In this document: positions 35,009 through 43,017 of the stretch, one piece after another
Layout of the letters: every line of letters begins with the position of its first letter
How positions within the stretch are numbered: position 1 is the stretch's first letter
Source of the DNA: Acidovorax sp. FJL06
GTDB lineage: Bacteria; Pseudomonadota; Gammaproteobacteria; Burkholderiales; Burkholderiaceae_C
Direction of reading: 5' to 3'
Length of the DNA stretch: 64,000 bases
NCBI RefSeq assembly: GCF_003852545.1
Contig: NZ_QAJR01000030.1
Span: forward strand, 62,001-126,000
The notes under the pieces: model-generated
Told to the model about the DNA's origin: nothing
The model's database searches: none
The model's input: only the letters and a program-made list of their open reading frames with translations
Program-made: the position numbers and the translations under genes

Positions 35009-36643
35009 ATGAACCAGCCCGGCAGCATGATGGACCGGCCCTTACTCGTTTCGGCCATTCTGGAGCATGGCGAAAACCAGTTCGGCGACCAGCACATTGT
35101 TTCGCGCGAAACAGATGGCGCATTGCACCGCTACCGCTTTGCCGACATGGCGCGCCGAGCCAGGCAACTGGCCAATGCCCTGAAACCGCTGGGGCTGAGG
35201 CCGGGCAGTGTGGTGGGGTCCATTGCCTGGAACAACCACCGCCACCTGGAGGCGTATTACGCGGTGTCTGGCAGCGGCATGGTGATTCACACCTGCAATC
35301 CCCGCCTGCATTCGGAGCAACTGGCCTACATCATCAACCACGCCGAGGACGAGGTCGTCCTGTTTGACACCACGTTTGCGCCCCTTGTGCGAGCCGTTGC
35401 GCCCTCGTGCCCCCGCGTGCGGCATTGGGTTGCCCTGTGTGATGCACAGGCGTTGGCCGCCATGGACCTGCAAGGGGTGGGCTCAGTGCTGGCCTATGAA
35501 CCGCTGATCGCCGCTGAGGTCGATGTGTTTGATTGGCCCGAATGCGACGAAAAAATAGGTGCAGCACTTTGCTATACGTCGGGGACCACCGGCCATCCCA
35601 AAGGGGTGTTGTATTCGCACCGGGCCCTGAGCCTGAGCGCCATGTCTGCGTGCATGCCGGGCGTGCTCAGCATTTCCCCGCAAGAGACCGTGTTGCCCGT
35701 GGTCCCGATGTTCCACATCAATGCCTGGTGTCTGCCCTATGCCGCGCTGATCGGCGGTGCCAAGCTGGTTCTGCCAGGCCCCCGGCTGGATGCTGCCAGC
35801 CTGTACGAGCTGATGGAGACCGAGCGCGTCACCGTGAGTGCGGGCGTTCCGACCATCTGGATGGGCCTCATCCAGTATGTCGAGCAGAACCGCCTGCGCT
35901 TTACCACCATGCGCCGCACGGGGGTGGGGGGCTCCGCCATGCCCAAAGCCCTGATTGCCAAGTTCAACGATGTTTTTGACGTGGAGGTGCGCCACGGCTG
36001 GGGCATGACCGAAACCACGGCCATTGCCACCATGAGCAGCCTGGGCACCGCGGAGGCCGACCTTGCCCCCGAAGAGCGCCATGCGCTGGTCGCCAAACAA
36101 GGGAAATCGGTGTTCGGCATCGAACTCAAGCTGGTGGACGAACAGGGCCTCACCCTGCCGCGCGACGGCGCCTCGCAGGGCGAGTTGATGGTGCGGGGCC
36201 AGTGGATTGTCGAGCGCTACCACAAGGCCGAGCGCACCGCGCTGGTGGATGGCTGGTTCCCCACGGGCGATATCGCCACCATCGACCCCCAAGGGGTGGT
36301 GCAGATCCGCGACCGCAGCAAGGATGTGATCAAGTCTGGCGGCGAGTGGATCAGTTCCATTGACCTGGAAAACGCGGCCGTGGCGCACCCGGCAGTGGCC
36401 ATGGCGGCAGTGATCGGGGTCAAACACCCCAAGTGGGACGAACGCCCTTTGCTTTTCATCGTGCGCAAGCCGGGGCAGGCCCTGGACAAGCCCCAGATCC
36501 TGGATTTCCTGGCGGAACGGGTCGCCAAGTGGTGGTTGCCCGATGACGTGTTGTTTGTGGACAGCCTGCCGCTGGGCGGCACCGGCAAAGTCCAGAAGAA
36601 CGAACTGCGGCAACGCCATGGACATGTTTTCGACAGCGATTGA
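35009..36643 (+). CDS. AMP-forming acyl-CoA synthetase
   Basis: About 544 residues, ANL superfamily; activates a carboxylic acid with ATP to acyl-AMP and then acyl-CoA. It has P-loop YTSGTTGHPKG at 189-199, GWGMTETTAIATM, WFPTGDIATID, RSKDVIKSGGEWIS and catalytic Lys in GGTGKVQKNEL near the C-terminus. It resembles medium/long-chain fatty acyl-CoA ligases; the chain length is not known. The ATG at 35009 has a strong CAGGAGG site. A binding-protein gene follows 46 bases later, so the pair may import and activate one compound. Confidence 0.88.
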   Translation: MNQPGSMMDRPLLVSAILEHGENQFGDQHIVSRETDGALHRYRFADMARRARQLANALKPLGLRPGSVVGSIAWNNHRHLEAYYAVSGSGMVIHTCNPRLHSEQLAYIINHAEDEVVLFDTTFAPLVRAVAPSCPRVRHWVALCDAQALAAMDLQGVGSVLAYEPLIAAEVDVFDWPECDEKIGAALCYTSGTTGHPKGVLYSHRALSLSAMSACMPGVLSISPQETVLPVVPMFHINAWCLPYAALIGGAKLVLPGPRLDAASLYELMETERVTVSAGVPTIWMGLIQYVEQNRLRFTTMRRTGVGGSAMPKALIAKFNDVFDVEVRHGWGMTETTAIATMSSLGTAEADLAPEERHALVAKQGKSVFGIELKLVDEQGLTLPRDGASQGELMVRGQWIVERYHKAERTALVDGWFPTGDIATIDPQGVVQIRDRSKDVIKSGGEWISSIDLENAAVAHPAVAMAAVIGVKHPKWDERPLLFIVRKPGQALDKPQILDFLAERVAKWWLPDDVLFVDSLPLGGTGKVQKNELRQRHGHVFDSD

Positions 36644-36689
36644 GAAGACGGCCTTTCATGAAAAACCACCCACACACAAGGAGACAGCT

Positions 36690-37937
36690 ATGAACATGGT
36701 CCGCAGGAATGCGCTCAGGGTCTGGATATGTGCAGGCGCACTCGCGGCAACCGCCCACGCGGGCGCTGCCGAGACGGTCAGGATTGGCTTCATCGACCTG
36801 CTTTCGGGCCCCTTCGCGTTGACGGGCCAGAACTCGCTCAAGCAATTGAGGGAGGTGGTTGCAAAGCTCAATGCCAAAGCCGGCCCCAATGACCCAAAGT
36901 TTGAGGTGGCCGATTTCGACAACAAGGGCACCCCGCAAGAGACCTTGAACGCGCTCAAGGCAGCCACTGATCGGGGAATCCGTTTTGTCACCCAGGGGGG
37001 CGGGTCGGGTGCCGCTTTGGCCTTGGTGGATGCGCTCAACAAGCTGGCCGAACGGGACCCGGAACGGGCCACGGTGTACCTCAACTACGCGGCCATGGAC
37101 CCTCAGCTCACGAACGACCGCTGCAGCTTCTGGCACTTTCGCTTCTATCCTTCGAGCGAGATGAAGATCGAGGCGCTGACCACCTACATGGAAGGCCGCA
37201 AGGACATCAAGAAGATCTATCTGATCAACCAGGACTACACCCATGGCCGGCAGGTGTCGAAAGCCGCCCGGGAATACCTGGCCCGCAAGCGGCCCGATGT
37301 CGAGATTGTGGGAGACGACTTTGTGCCCATCGCACAGACCCGCGACTTTGCCCCCTATGTGGCGAAGATTGCGTCTTCCAAAGCCGACACGGTCATCACC
37401 TCCAACTGGGGGAGTGATCTGACCCTGTTGTTCAAGTCATCCCGCGACTATGGCCTGAACATCAATTACTTCACCTTGAATGCCAACAACCCGGGCACCC
37501 CTGCGCAGTTGGGGGCCTGGGGCGACGGCAAGGTCGGTGTGGTGTGGAACTGGGTCCACAACGCACCCTCGCCAGAGCTGGAGAAGATCTATGTGGACTA
37601 CAAGAAGAAGTACAACGAAGACTTCGTCTTTGCGGCGCACTGGAACACCATGAACATGTTGCACGAGGCCATGCGCAAGGCACAGTCCACCGACGCCAAG
37701 AAGGTTGCTTTTGCCCTGGAAGGCATGACCTACAAGAGCCCGATGGGCGAAGTGCGCATGCGCAAAAGCGACCACCAGCTGGAAGCGCCCTTGTACCTGG
37801 GCATCTGGGCCAAGCAGGGCAGCAAAGGCGTGAAATACGACGCCGAGGGCACGGGCTACGGCTTTCGCACCGAAGCCGTGTGGGATTCTTACATCAGCGC
37901 CCAGCCCACCTCGTGCCAGATGAAGCGGCCTTCGTGA
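36690..37937 (+). CDS. LivK-type ABC transporter substrate-binding protein
   Basis: About 415 residues with a signal peptide ending near AHAGAAE (residues 22-28), then VRIGFIDLLSGPFALTGQNS, the type I periplasmic-binding fold. Length and YTHGRQVSKAAREYL fit the branched-chain/aromatic-acid subgroup. No permease or ATPase follows. Linkage to an acyl-CoA ligase suggests a carboxylic-acid ligand, which is an inference. It ends 105 bases before a convergent gene, with a 10-bp inverted repeat between. Confidence 0.85.
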   Translation: MNMVRRNALRVWICAGALAATAHAGAAETVRIGFIDLLSGPFALTGQNSLKQLREVVAKLNAKAGPNDPKFEVADFDNKGTPQETLNALKAATDRGIRFVTQGGGSGAALALVDALNKLAERDPERATVYLNYAAMDPQLTNDRCSFWHFRFYPSSEMKIEALTTYMEGRKDIKKIYLINQDYTHGRQVSKAAREYLARKRPDVEIVGDDFVPIAQTRDFAPYVAKIASSKADTVITSNWGSDLTLLFKSSRDYGLNINYFTLNANNPGTPAQLGAWGDGKVGVVWNWVHNAPSPELEKIYVDYKKKYNEDFVFAAHWNTMNMLHEAMRKAQSTDAKKVAFALEGMTYKSPMGEVRMRKSDHQLEAPLYLGIWAKQGSKGVKYDAEGTGYGFRTEAVWDSYISAQPTSCQMKRPS

Positions 37938-37947
37938 GCCAAGGCGC

Positions 37948-37990
37948 CTGCCGGGCTTGAGGGGTATCGGTTGCCTATCGAGCCCGGCAG
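37948..37990. terminator. Inverted repeat between convergent genes
   Basis: CTGCCGGGCT (37948-37957) and AGCCCGGCAG (37981-37990), perfect 10-bp arms around a 23-base loop. There is no T tract on either side. The position suggests transcription termination for the binding-protein gene and perhaps the opposing reductase gene. Confidence 0.45.
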
Positions 37991-38042
37991 CGCAGACGCG
38001 CTTCTGGCCTGACGCGACACCCTGGCCGTGCCGGGGCGCTTT

Positions 38043-39116
38043 TCAGGCGGCGGGGGCCGCTGGCGCCACGCCCAGCAACTGGTGCAGGCGCGGGCTGGTG
38101 GTGGTGTATTGCAGCGCCACCTTGTCGCCCTTGAGCGCCTCGGCCGCGCCGAAGGCGGCCAGTGTGGCCTCGTGGAAGCCGCACAGGATCAGCTTTCGCT
38201 TGCCTGGGTAGGTGTTGATGTCGCCCACGGCATGGATGCCGGGCACGCTGGTGCGGAAGGCCGCTGTGTCCACCACGAGTTGTTTGCGGTCCATGGCCAG
38301 GCCCCAGTCGGCAATGGGGCCGAGGCGGGGCGAGATGCCGAGCACGGCCACCAGCAGGTCCAGGGCCAGGGCGCGGGTGCTGCCGTCGGCGTCTACCACC
38401 TGCAAGGCCGTCAGTCGATCGCCCGTGGGGTCGATGCCGGTGATCTGCGCGGCCTCGATATGGATGCGCCCCGCGTCCCGCAACTGCCGCAGGCGCTGCA
38501 GCAGGGCTTCAGGCGCCTGGAACACATCGCGGCGGTGCAGCAGGCTGACGCGAGCGGCCTGGCCTTGTTCTGCCAGCTCTACGGCGCGCGCCACGGCAGG
38601 CTCGTCGCCGCCATGCACGACCACATGGCGCCCGGCCACGTCCACGCTGGCGGGGAGGTTCTGGTAGTGGACCTGCGTGCCCACAAAGCGCTCGATGCCG
38701 TCCACCTTGAGCGTGCGGGGCACAAAGGCACCCACACCGGCAGCAATGAACACCGTGCGGGCCAGCAACTGCGCGCCTTGGGAGGTTTCGACCAGCAGGC
38801 GCCCGTCGGTTTGCACGCTGAGCGCAGACACCAGCGTGTTCAGGTGCCAATGGGTTTGGAAGGGCGCGATCTGCCGGAGCAGCAGGTCTGCCAGCTCCCG
38901 CCCGGTACACACCGGGATGCCGGGGATGTCGTAGATGGGCTTGTCGCCATACAGCTCGACGCACTGGCCGCCCGCATGGGGCAGGGCGTCGATCAGGTGG
39001 GCGCTGATGCCTTGCAGCCCGAGCTGGAACACCTGGAACAGGCCCACAGGGCCTGCGCCGATGACGACGGCGTCGGTCTCCACAACGGCGGACGTTTGCA
39101 AAGCCTGGCTCACCAA
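38043..39116 (-). CDS. Ferredoxin-NADP reductase, thioredoxin reductase-like type
   Basis: 357 residues. FAD motif [20 protein letters not shown] near residue 17, [23 protein letters not shown] typical of the YumC-type reductases, NADP-binding [18 protein letters not shown], and C-terminal [18 protein letters not shown]. There is no CxxC redox pair, which excludes thioredoxin reductase. It moves electrons between NADPH and ferredoxin. It lies 16 bases after the fdxA gene, its probable partner. Confidence 0.88.
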   Translation of the reverse strand: MVSQALQTSAVVETDAVVIGAGPVGLFQVFQLGLQGISAHLIDALPHAGGQCVELYGDKPIYDIPGIPVCTGRELADLLLRQIAPFQTHWHLNTLVSALSVQTDGRLLVETSQGAQLLARTVFIAAGVGAFVPRTLKVDGIERFVGTQVHYQNLPASVDVAGRHVVVHGGDEPAVARAVELAEQGQAARVSLLHRRDVFQAPEALLQRLRQLRDAGRIHIEAAQITGIDPTGDRLTALQVVDADGSTRALALDLLVAVLGISPRLGPIADWGLAMDRKQLVVDTAAFRTSVPGIHAVGDINTYPGKRKLILCGFHEATLAAFGAAEALKGDKVALQYTTTSPRLHQLLGVAPAAPAA

Positions 39117-39132
39117 GGGGTGCCCGTTCGGC

Positions 39133-39462
39133 TTACTTCACCAGGTCGTTGACTTTGCCAGGCTTGCCGTTCCACTCGTCGGCGTCGGGCAGCGCGGGCT
39201 TGCGCTTGGTGATGCTTTTCCAGCCGTCGGCAAAGGCCAGGTCGGCATTGAGCTTGATGAAGGCGAGCTGGTCGGCCGGCAGGTCTTCTTCGGCAAAGAT
39301 GGCGTTGGCCGGGCATTCGGGGATGCACACGGCGCAGTCGATGCATTCGTCGGGATCGATGACGAGCATGTTCGGGCCTTCGCGGAAGCAGTCCACGGGG
39401 CACACGTCCACACAATCGGTGTACTTGCACTTGATGCAGTTTTCGGAGACGACGTGGGTCAT
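39133..39462 (-). CDS. fdxA: Ferredoxin, FdxA (7Fe-8S type)
   Basis: 109 residues with cysteines at 9, 12, 17, 21 and 25 and at 40, 43, 46 and 50 ([12 protein letters not shown]). This pattern is typical of ferredoxins with one [3Fe-4S] and one [4Fe-4S] cluster. The C-terminal half has [18 protein letters not shown], common to proteobacterial FdxA. It is followed by the reductase gene. A 10-bp inverted repeat lies just upstream of its start. Confidence 0.92.
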   Translation of the reverse strand: MTHVVSENCIKCKYTDCVDVCPVDCFREGPNMLVIDPDECIDCAVCIPECPANAIFAEEDLPADQLAFIKLNADLAFADGWKSITKRKPALPDADEWNGKPGKVNDLVK

Positions 39463-39478
39463 GACAGGAATTGTGTGG

Positions 39479-39516
39479 GTCGGTGAAAACCCTCGATTTT
39501 AAAAGCTTTCACCGAC
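39479..39516. promoter_or_regulatory. Inverted repeat upstream of fdxA
   Basis: GTCGGTGAAA (39479-39488) and TTTCACCGAC (39507-39516), perfect 10-bp arms with an AT-rich 18-base centre (CGATTTTAAAAGC). It lies 17 bases upstream of the fdxA start on the minus strand. It could be an operator or a hairpin; the regulator is unknown. Confidence 0.45.
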
Positions 39517-39534
39517 CTTTGGTTACAGGGTCCC

Positions 39535-39551
39535 TCACCCCGATGGGGTGA
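39535..39551 (-). terminator. Hairpin after cysN
   Basis: TCACCCC-GAT-GGGGTGA, a 7-bp stem located 26 bases past the cysN stop. No clear T tract follows. It probably ends the leftward cys operon. Confidence 0.45.
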
Positions 39552-39576
39552 CTGGGGGTTGGGGTGCTGATTTGGA

Positions 39577-40947
39577 TCAGTTGACCAGCACGGCGCCAGC
39601 GGTCTTGTGGCTGGCGGTGTCCACCAGAATCAGCGAACCCAGCACGCGCGCCTGGCCGAAGGCGGCGGCCGGAATGGCCTCTTGCAGCACGAGCTGGACA
39701 TGGCCGATGGCGTTGGGGTCGAGCTGCGTGGCGGCTTCTTCGGCCAGCGTGTTGATGTTGAGCTTGTGCACCACGGCCTTCACCTTGGCCTTGACCCAGC
39801 GGTGGCCATGCAGCGCCCAGTACACGCGGCCGGCGACCAGGGGTTCGTCGTCCATCCAGGCGATGGTGGTGTGCAACTCGCGGCTGGCGGGCCAGGCCGG
39901 GGTGGCAGCGGGTGTGTCGCCAAAGTCATCGTCGGCCGGGGCGGCGGCTGCCGTGGGGGCGGCCAGGATCCAGTCGCCGCGCGACACGTCCACCTCGCGG
40001 TCGAGGATGATGCCGGCGCTGGTGCCTGCGGGCACATCGGTGGGGCGGCGGGCGTGGTCCAGCACCTGGGCCACGGTGGCCAGCTGGCCGCTGGGGAAGA
40101 CCTGCACGGCGGTGCCGGGCGCAAAGCTGCCTGCGGCCACGCGGCCCCAGAACACGCGGCGGCCCTGCGTGGTGTCGGACGAGGACGAGAACTTTTCGAC
40201 CCACTGCACGGGAAAGGCCGGTGCCAGCGCCGTGTCGGCGGGCGTGTTGGGCAGCACTTCCAGCACTTGCAGCAGGGTGGGGCCTTCGTAGCCGCACCAG
40301 CCGGCATGGGCATCGACCACGTTCCAGCCCTTGAGCGCGGAGACCGGTACGGTGGCGCGCACGGTGATGCCGGCCGCTTGGGCGAAGGACTGCAGTGCGC
40401 CCTGGATGTGCTGCCAGGCCAGCGCGGGGTCTGCCACCGCGTCGAGCTTGTTCACGGCAAACACCAGCGAGTGCACGCGCAGCAAATGGGCCAGCAGGCT
40501 GTGGCGGCGGGTTTGCGGCAGCAGGGCCAGGTGGGGGTTCTTCCAGTCGAGCTTGGTGGCATCGACCAGCACCACGGCGGCATCGGCGCTGCTGGCGGCG
40601 GTGACCATGTTGCGCGTGTACTGCTCGTGGCCGGGGGCGTCGCCGATGATGAACTTGCGCTCTTCGGTGGCGAAGTAGCGGTAGGCCACGTCGATGGTGA
40701 TGCCTTGCTCGCGTTCGGCGCTGAGGCCGTCGGTCAGCAGGGCCAGGTCGGTTTCGCCCTGGCGCTGTACGCCGGCCAGGTGGTCCTGCAGCACGGCCTT
40801 GCTGTCCACCAGCAGGCGGCCGATCAGTGTGCTCTTGCCGTCATCCACCGAACCGCAGGTGATGAACTTGAGGGCGGAGATGTGGTCGTTTTGGGCTCCG
40901 GCGCTTGTCTGGATTGCGCTTGCAGCTATCGAATTGGTAGTGGTCAT
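39577..40947 (-). CDS. cysN: Sulfate adenylyltransferase subunit 1 (GTPase)
   Basis: About 456 residues, an EF-Tu-like GTPase that drives ATP sulfurylase with CysD. It has P-loop GSVDDGKS at 32-39, GITIDVAYRYF, DAPGHEQYTRNM and NKLDAV. No CysC kinase domain follows, so APS rather than PAPS is the likely product used. The first 20 residues (MTTTNSIAASAIQTSAGAQN) are low complexity and come from DNA resembling the two-hairpin repeat. The ATG overlaps the cysD stop by one base. Confidence 0.92.
   Translation of the reverse strand: MTTTNSIAASAIQTSAGAQNDHISALKFITCGSVDDGKSTLIGRLLVDSKAVLQDHLAGVQRQGETDLALLTDGLSAEREQGITIDVAYRYFATEERKFIIGDAPGHEQYTRNMVTAASSADAAVVLVDATKLDWKNPHLALLPQTRRHSLLAHLLRVHSLVFAVNKLDAVADPALAWQHIQGALQSFAQAAGITVRATVPVSALKGWNVVDAHAGWCGYEGPTLLQVLEVLPNTPADTALAPAFPVQWVEKFSSSSDTTQGRRVFWGRVAAGSFAPGTAVQVFPSGQLATVAQVLDHARRPTDVPAGTSAGIILDREVDVSRGDWILAAPTAAAAPADDDFGDTPAATPAWPASRELHTTIAWMDDEPLVAGRVYWALHGHRWVKAKVKAVVHKLNINTLAEEAATQLDPNAIGHVQLVLQEAIPAAAFGQARVLGSLILVDTASHKTAGAVLVN
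40896..40934 (-). repeat. Decayed two-hairpin repeat inside the 5' end of cysN
   Basis: Read on the minus strand: GATAGCTGCAAGCGC, then a 9-base centre, then AAGCGCCGGAG. Compare with copy C (GATAGCTTTTAGCGC...AAGCGCTAGAG). Seven of seven bases match in the first block and about 16 of 28 in the rest; the left stem has lost symmetry. It encodes part of the CysN N-terminal tail. Confidence 0.45.
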
Positions 40948-41900
40948 CAGAAGTACCCGTCTTTTTTGCGCTTCTCCATGGAAGCATCGGAAGTCTTGTC
41001 GTCCATGCGGGTCGCGCCGCGCTCGCTCACGTCGGCGGCCAGGGTTTCGATCACGATCTCGGCCGGGGTGGCGGCCGTGCTCTCCACCGGCGCGGTGCAA
41101 GTGATGTCGCCCACGGTGCGAAAGCGCACGTCGCGCGTTTCCACCACGTCGCCGTCGCGCGGCGGGGTCAGTTCGGTCACGGGCATCAAGAGGCCCTTGC
41201 GGTCCACCACCTGGCGCTTGTGCGTGTAGTAGATGCTGGGCAGCGCGATGTTTTCGCGGTCGATGTACTGCCACACATCGAGCTCGGTCCAGTTGCTGAT
41301 GGGGAACACGCGGAAGTGCTCGTTCGGCTGCAGGCGGGTGTTGAACAGGGTCCACAGTTCAGGGCGCTGGGCCTTGGGTTGCCATTGGCCAAAGCTGTCG
41401 CGGTGCGAAAAGATGCGTTCCTTGGCACGCGCCTTTTCTTCGTCGCGGCGGGCGCCGCCGATCAGGGCGTCAAAGCGGAACTCTTCAATCGCTTCGAGCA
41501 GCGTGACCGATTGGTGCACGTTGCGCGATTCGCCCGGGTGGGCCAGGCGCACGGTGCCACGCGCCATCGAATCCTCCACGCTTCGCACGATGAGGTCGGC
41601 GCCCAGCTCCTTCGCACGGAAGTCGCGGAAGTCCGTCACTTCAGTGAAGTTGTGGCCCGTGTCGATCATGAGCAGCGGGTAGGGGATGCGGCCCGCGCCA
41701 AACGCTTTTTCGGCGCACTTGAGCATGACCAGCGAATCCTTGCCGCCCGAGAACAGCAGGGTGGGGCGCTCGAAGGCAGCGGCGACTTCGCGCAGGATGA
41801 AGATGGTTTCTTCTTCCAGCGCGTCCAGGTGGGAGTTGTTGAGGTGGTAGCTCATGTTGTTGGTTTTCTCAAGCAGCGCTGAGTCTGTGCGGGCGTTCAT
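40947..41900 (-). CDS. cysD: Sulfate adenylyltransferase subunit 2
   Basis: 317 residues from ATG 41900; 302 if ATG 41855 (MSYHLNN) is used, which equals the usual CysD length. It has the PP-loop LLFSGGKDSLVMLK, GGARRDEEKARAKERIFS and ISNWTELDVWQYI. It adenylates sulfate to APS with CysN. It starts 14 bases after cysH and its TGA overlaps the cysN ATG. The C-terminal MEKRKKDGYF is typical. Confidence 0.93.
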   Translation of the reverse strand: MNARTDSALLEKTNNMSYHLNNSHLDALEEETIFILREVAAAFERPTLLFSGGKDSLVMLKCAEKAFGAGRIPYPLLMIDTGHNFTEVTDFRDFRAKELGADLIVRSVEDSMARGTVRLAHPGESRNVHQSVTLLEAIEEFRFDALIGGARRDEEKARAKERIFSHRDSFGQWQPKAQRPELWTLFNTRLQPNEHFRVFPISNWTELDVWQYIDRENIALPSIYYTHKRQVVDRKGLLMPVTELTPPRDGDVVETRDVRFRTVGDITCTAPVESTAATPAEIVIETLAADVSERGATRMDDKTSDASMEKRKKDGYF

Positions 41901-41914
41901 GGTCGGGCCTGGGG

Positions 41915-42538
41915 TCAGTGGGCCAGGTGCAGGCCGCACTCGCGGTTGTCTTCGCCCTTGGTGGGGTCCACGTAGTCGAAGTTGTTGGGCAGGCCGTGCT
42001 TCACGCAGTATTCGTGCAGGTCCTTGGACGACCAGTGCAGCAGCGGCGCCACCTTGATGAGGCCGTCGGGGTTGATGCTCACCGGGTCCATCTGGGCGCG
42101 CACGGCGGTGTCGGTGGCGCGCAGCGCGGTGAACCACACCTTGGGCGCCGTTTCGCGCAGGGCGCGGGCAAAGGGTTCGAGCTTCACCTCTTCGGTGAAG
42201 GCGGCGTGGCGCGGGTCGTCCAGCGCGGGCGTGGCGCCCTCCACGGCTTCGCGGTGCGCGCGCGAACGGCGCGGCAGGTAGATCTGCAGCTTCAGGCCCA
42301 GCTGTTTCGTCACCTCGTCGGCAAAACGGTAGGTGGCCTCGGTGTTGTAGCCGTTGTCCATCCACACCACGGGCACATCGGGGTTTACCTGCGACACCAT
42401 GTGCAGGATCACCGCCTCGAAAGGGCGGAAGTTGGTGGTGACGATGGGGCTCTGGCCCAGGCCCAGGGCCCAGGCGACGAGGCCTTCGGCGTTGCGGCCG
42501 AGTTCAGCGTTGATGCGTGCGAGGTCGAGTTGGCTCAT
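41915..42538 (-). CDS. cysH: Phosphoadenylyl/adenylyl-sulfate reductase, short CysH
   Basis: 207 residues, shorter than the usual 230-250. It reduces activated sulfate to sulfite. It has TTNFRPFEAVILHMV, VVWMDNGYNTEATYRFA and the C-terminal catalytic ECGLH only three residues from the end. The Cys-Cys and CxxC ligands of iron-sulfur APS reductases are absent, so it would be classed with PAPS reductases by sequence. Yet no cysC kinase is visible in the operon; a kinase encoded elsewhere is needed or the preference differs. The upstream in-frame ATG at 42598 adds an unconvincing Ser/Pro stretch. Confidence 0.85.
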   Translation of the reverse strand: MSQLDLARINAELGRNAEGLVAWALGLGQSPIVTTNFRPFEAVILHMVSQVNPDVPVVWMDNGYNTEATYRFADEVTKQLGLKLQIYLPRRSRAHREAVEGATPALDDPRHAAFTEEVKLEPFARALRETAPKVWFTALRATDTAVRAQMDPVSINPDGLIKVAPLLHWSSKDLHEYCVKHGLPNNFDYVDPTKGEDNRECGLHLAH

Positions 42539-42594
42539 TGTGCTGTGCGATGCGGTGCGATGGGATAGGGGCGGGCTTGGCAGGGGGGCGCCGA

Positions 42595-42987
42595 TCAAGC
42601 GGCCTTGCTGGCAAACAGCGGCTGGGGGTTGATGGCGTCGCCCTGGTAGAAGCCAGGGAACATCTCGAACTGGCGCTGGGCGTCGGCTGGGTCCACGCCT
42701 TCGCGCAGCACGGCGCTGGTAAAGCCCGTGCGCTGCATCTGCACCAACTGGTCGATCAGCACATCGCCCGTGGCGCGGATTTCGCCCGCAAAGCCACGGC
42801 GACGGCGCAGCAAGAAGGCCTGGCTGAACGCGCGGCCATCGGTGAAGCTGGGGAAGTGCAGGTCCACACGTTCCACGCCATCGAGTGGCAGGGCCATGGC
42901 GTCGGCATCGTTGGGCAGGGCCACGGTGCGGGCGTCACCCTCTGCGGGCGGCTGGTGGTCTTGGGCGGCGAGTAGTTTCAACATCAT
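42595..42987 (-). CDS. DUF934 family protein of the sulfate operon
   Basis: 130 residues; the DUF934 family is almost always found beside cysI in beta- and gammaproteobacteria and is presumed to assist sulfite/nitrite reductase. It contains VERVDLHFPSFTDGRAFSQAFLLR and GDVLIDQLVQMQRTGF, both family hallmarks. The molecular role is not established. It sits between cysI (30 bases) and cysH (56 bases). Confidence 0.85.
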   Translation of the reverse strand: MMLKLLAAQDHQPPAEGDARTVALPNDADAMALPLDGVERVDLHFPSFTDGRAFSQAFLLRRRRGFAGEIRATGDVLIDQLVQMQRTGFTSAVLREGVDPADAQRQFEMFPGFYQGDAINPQPLFASKAA

Positions 42988-43017
42988 GTCTGTGGGGCTG
43001 TGCTGTACGGCACCGCC

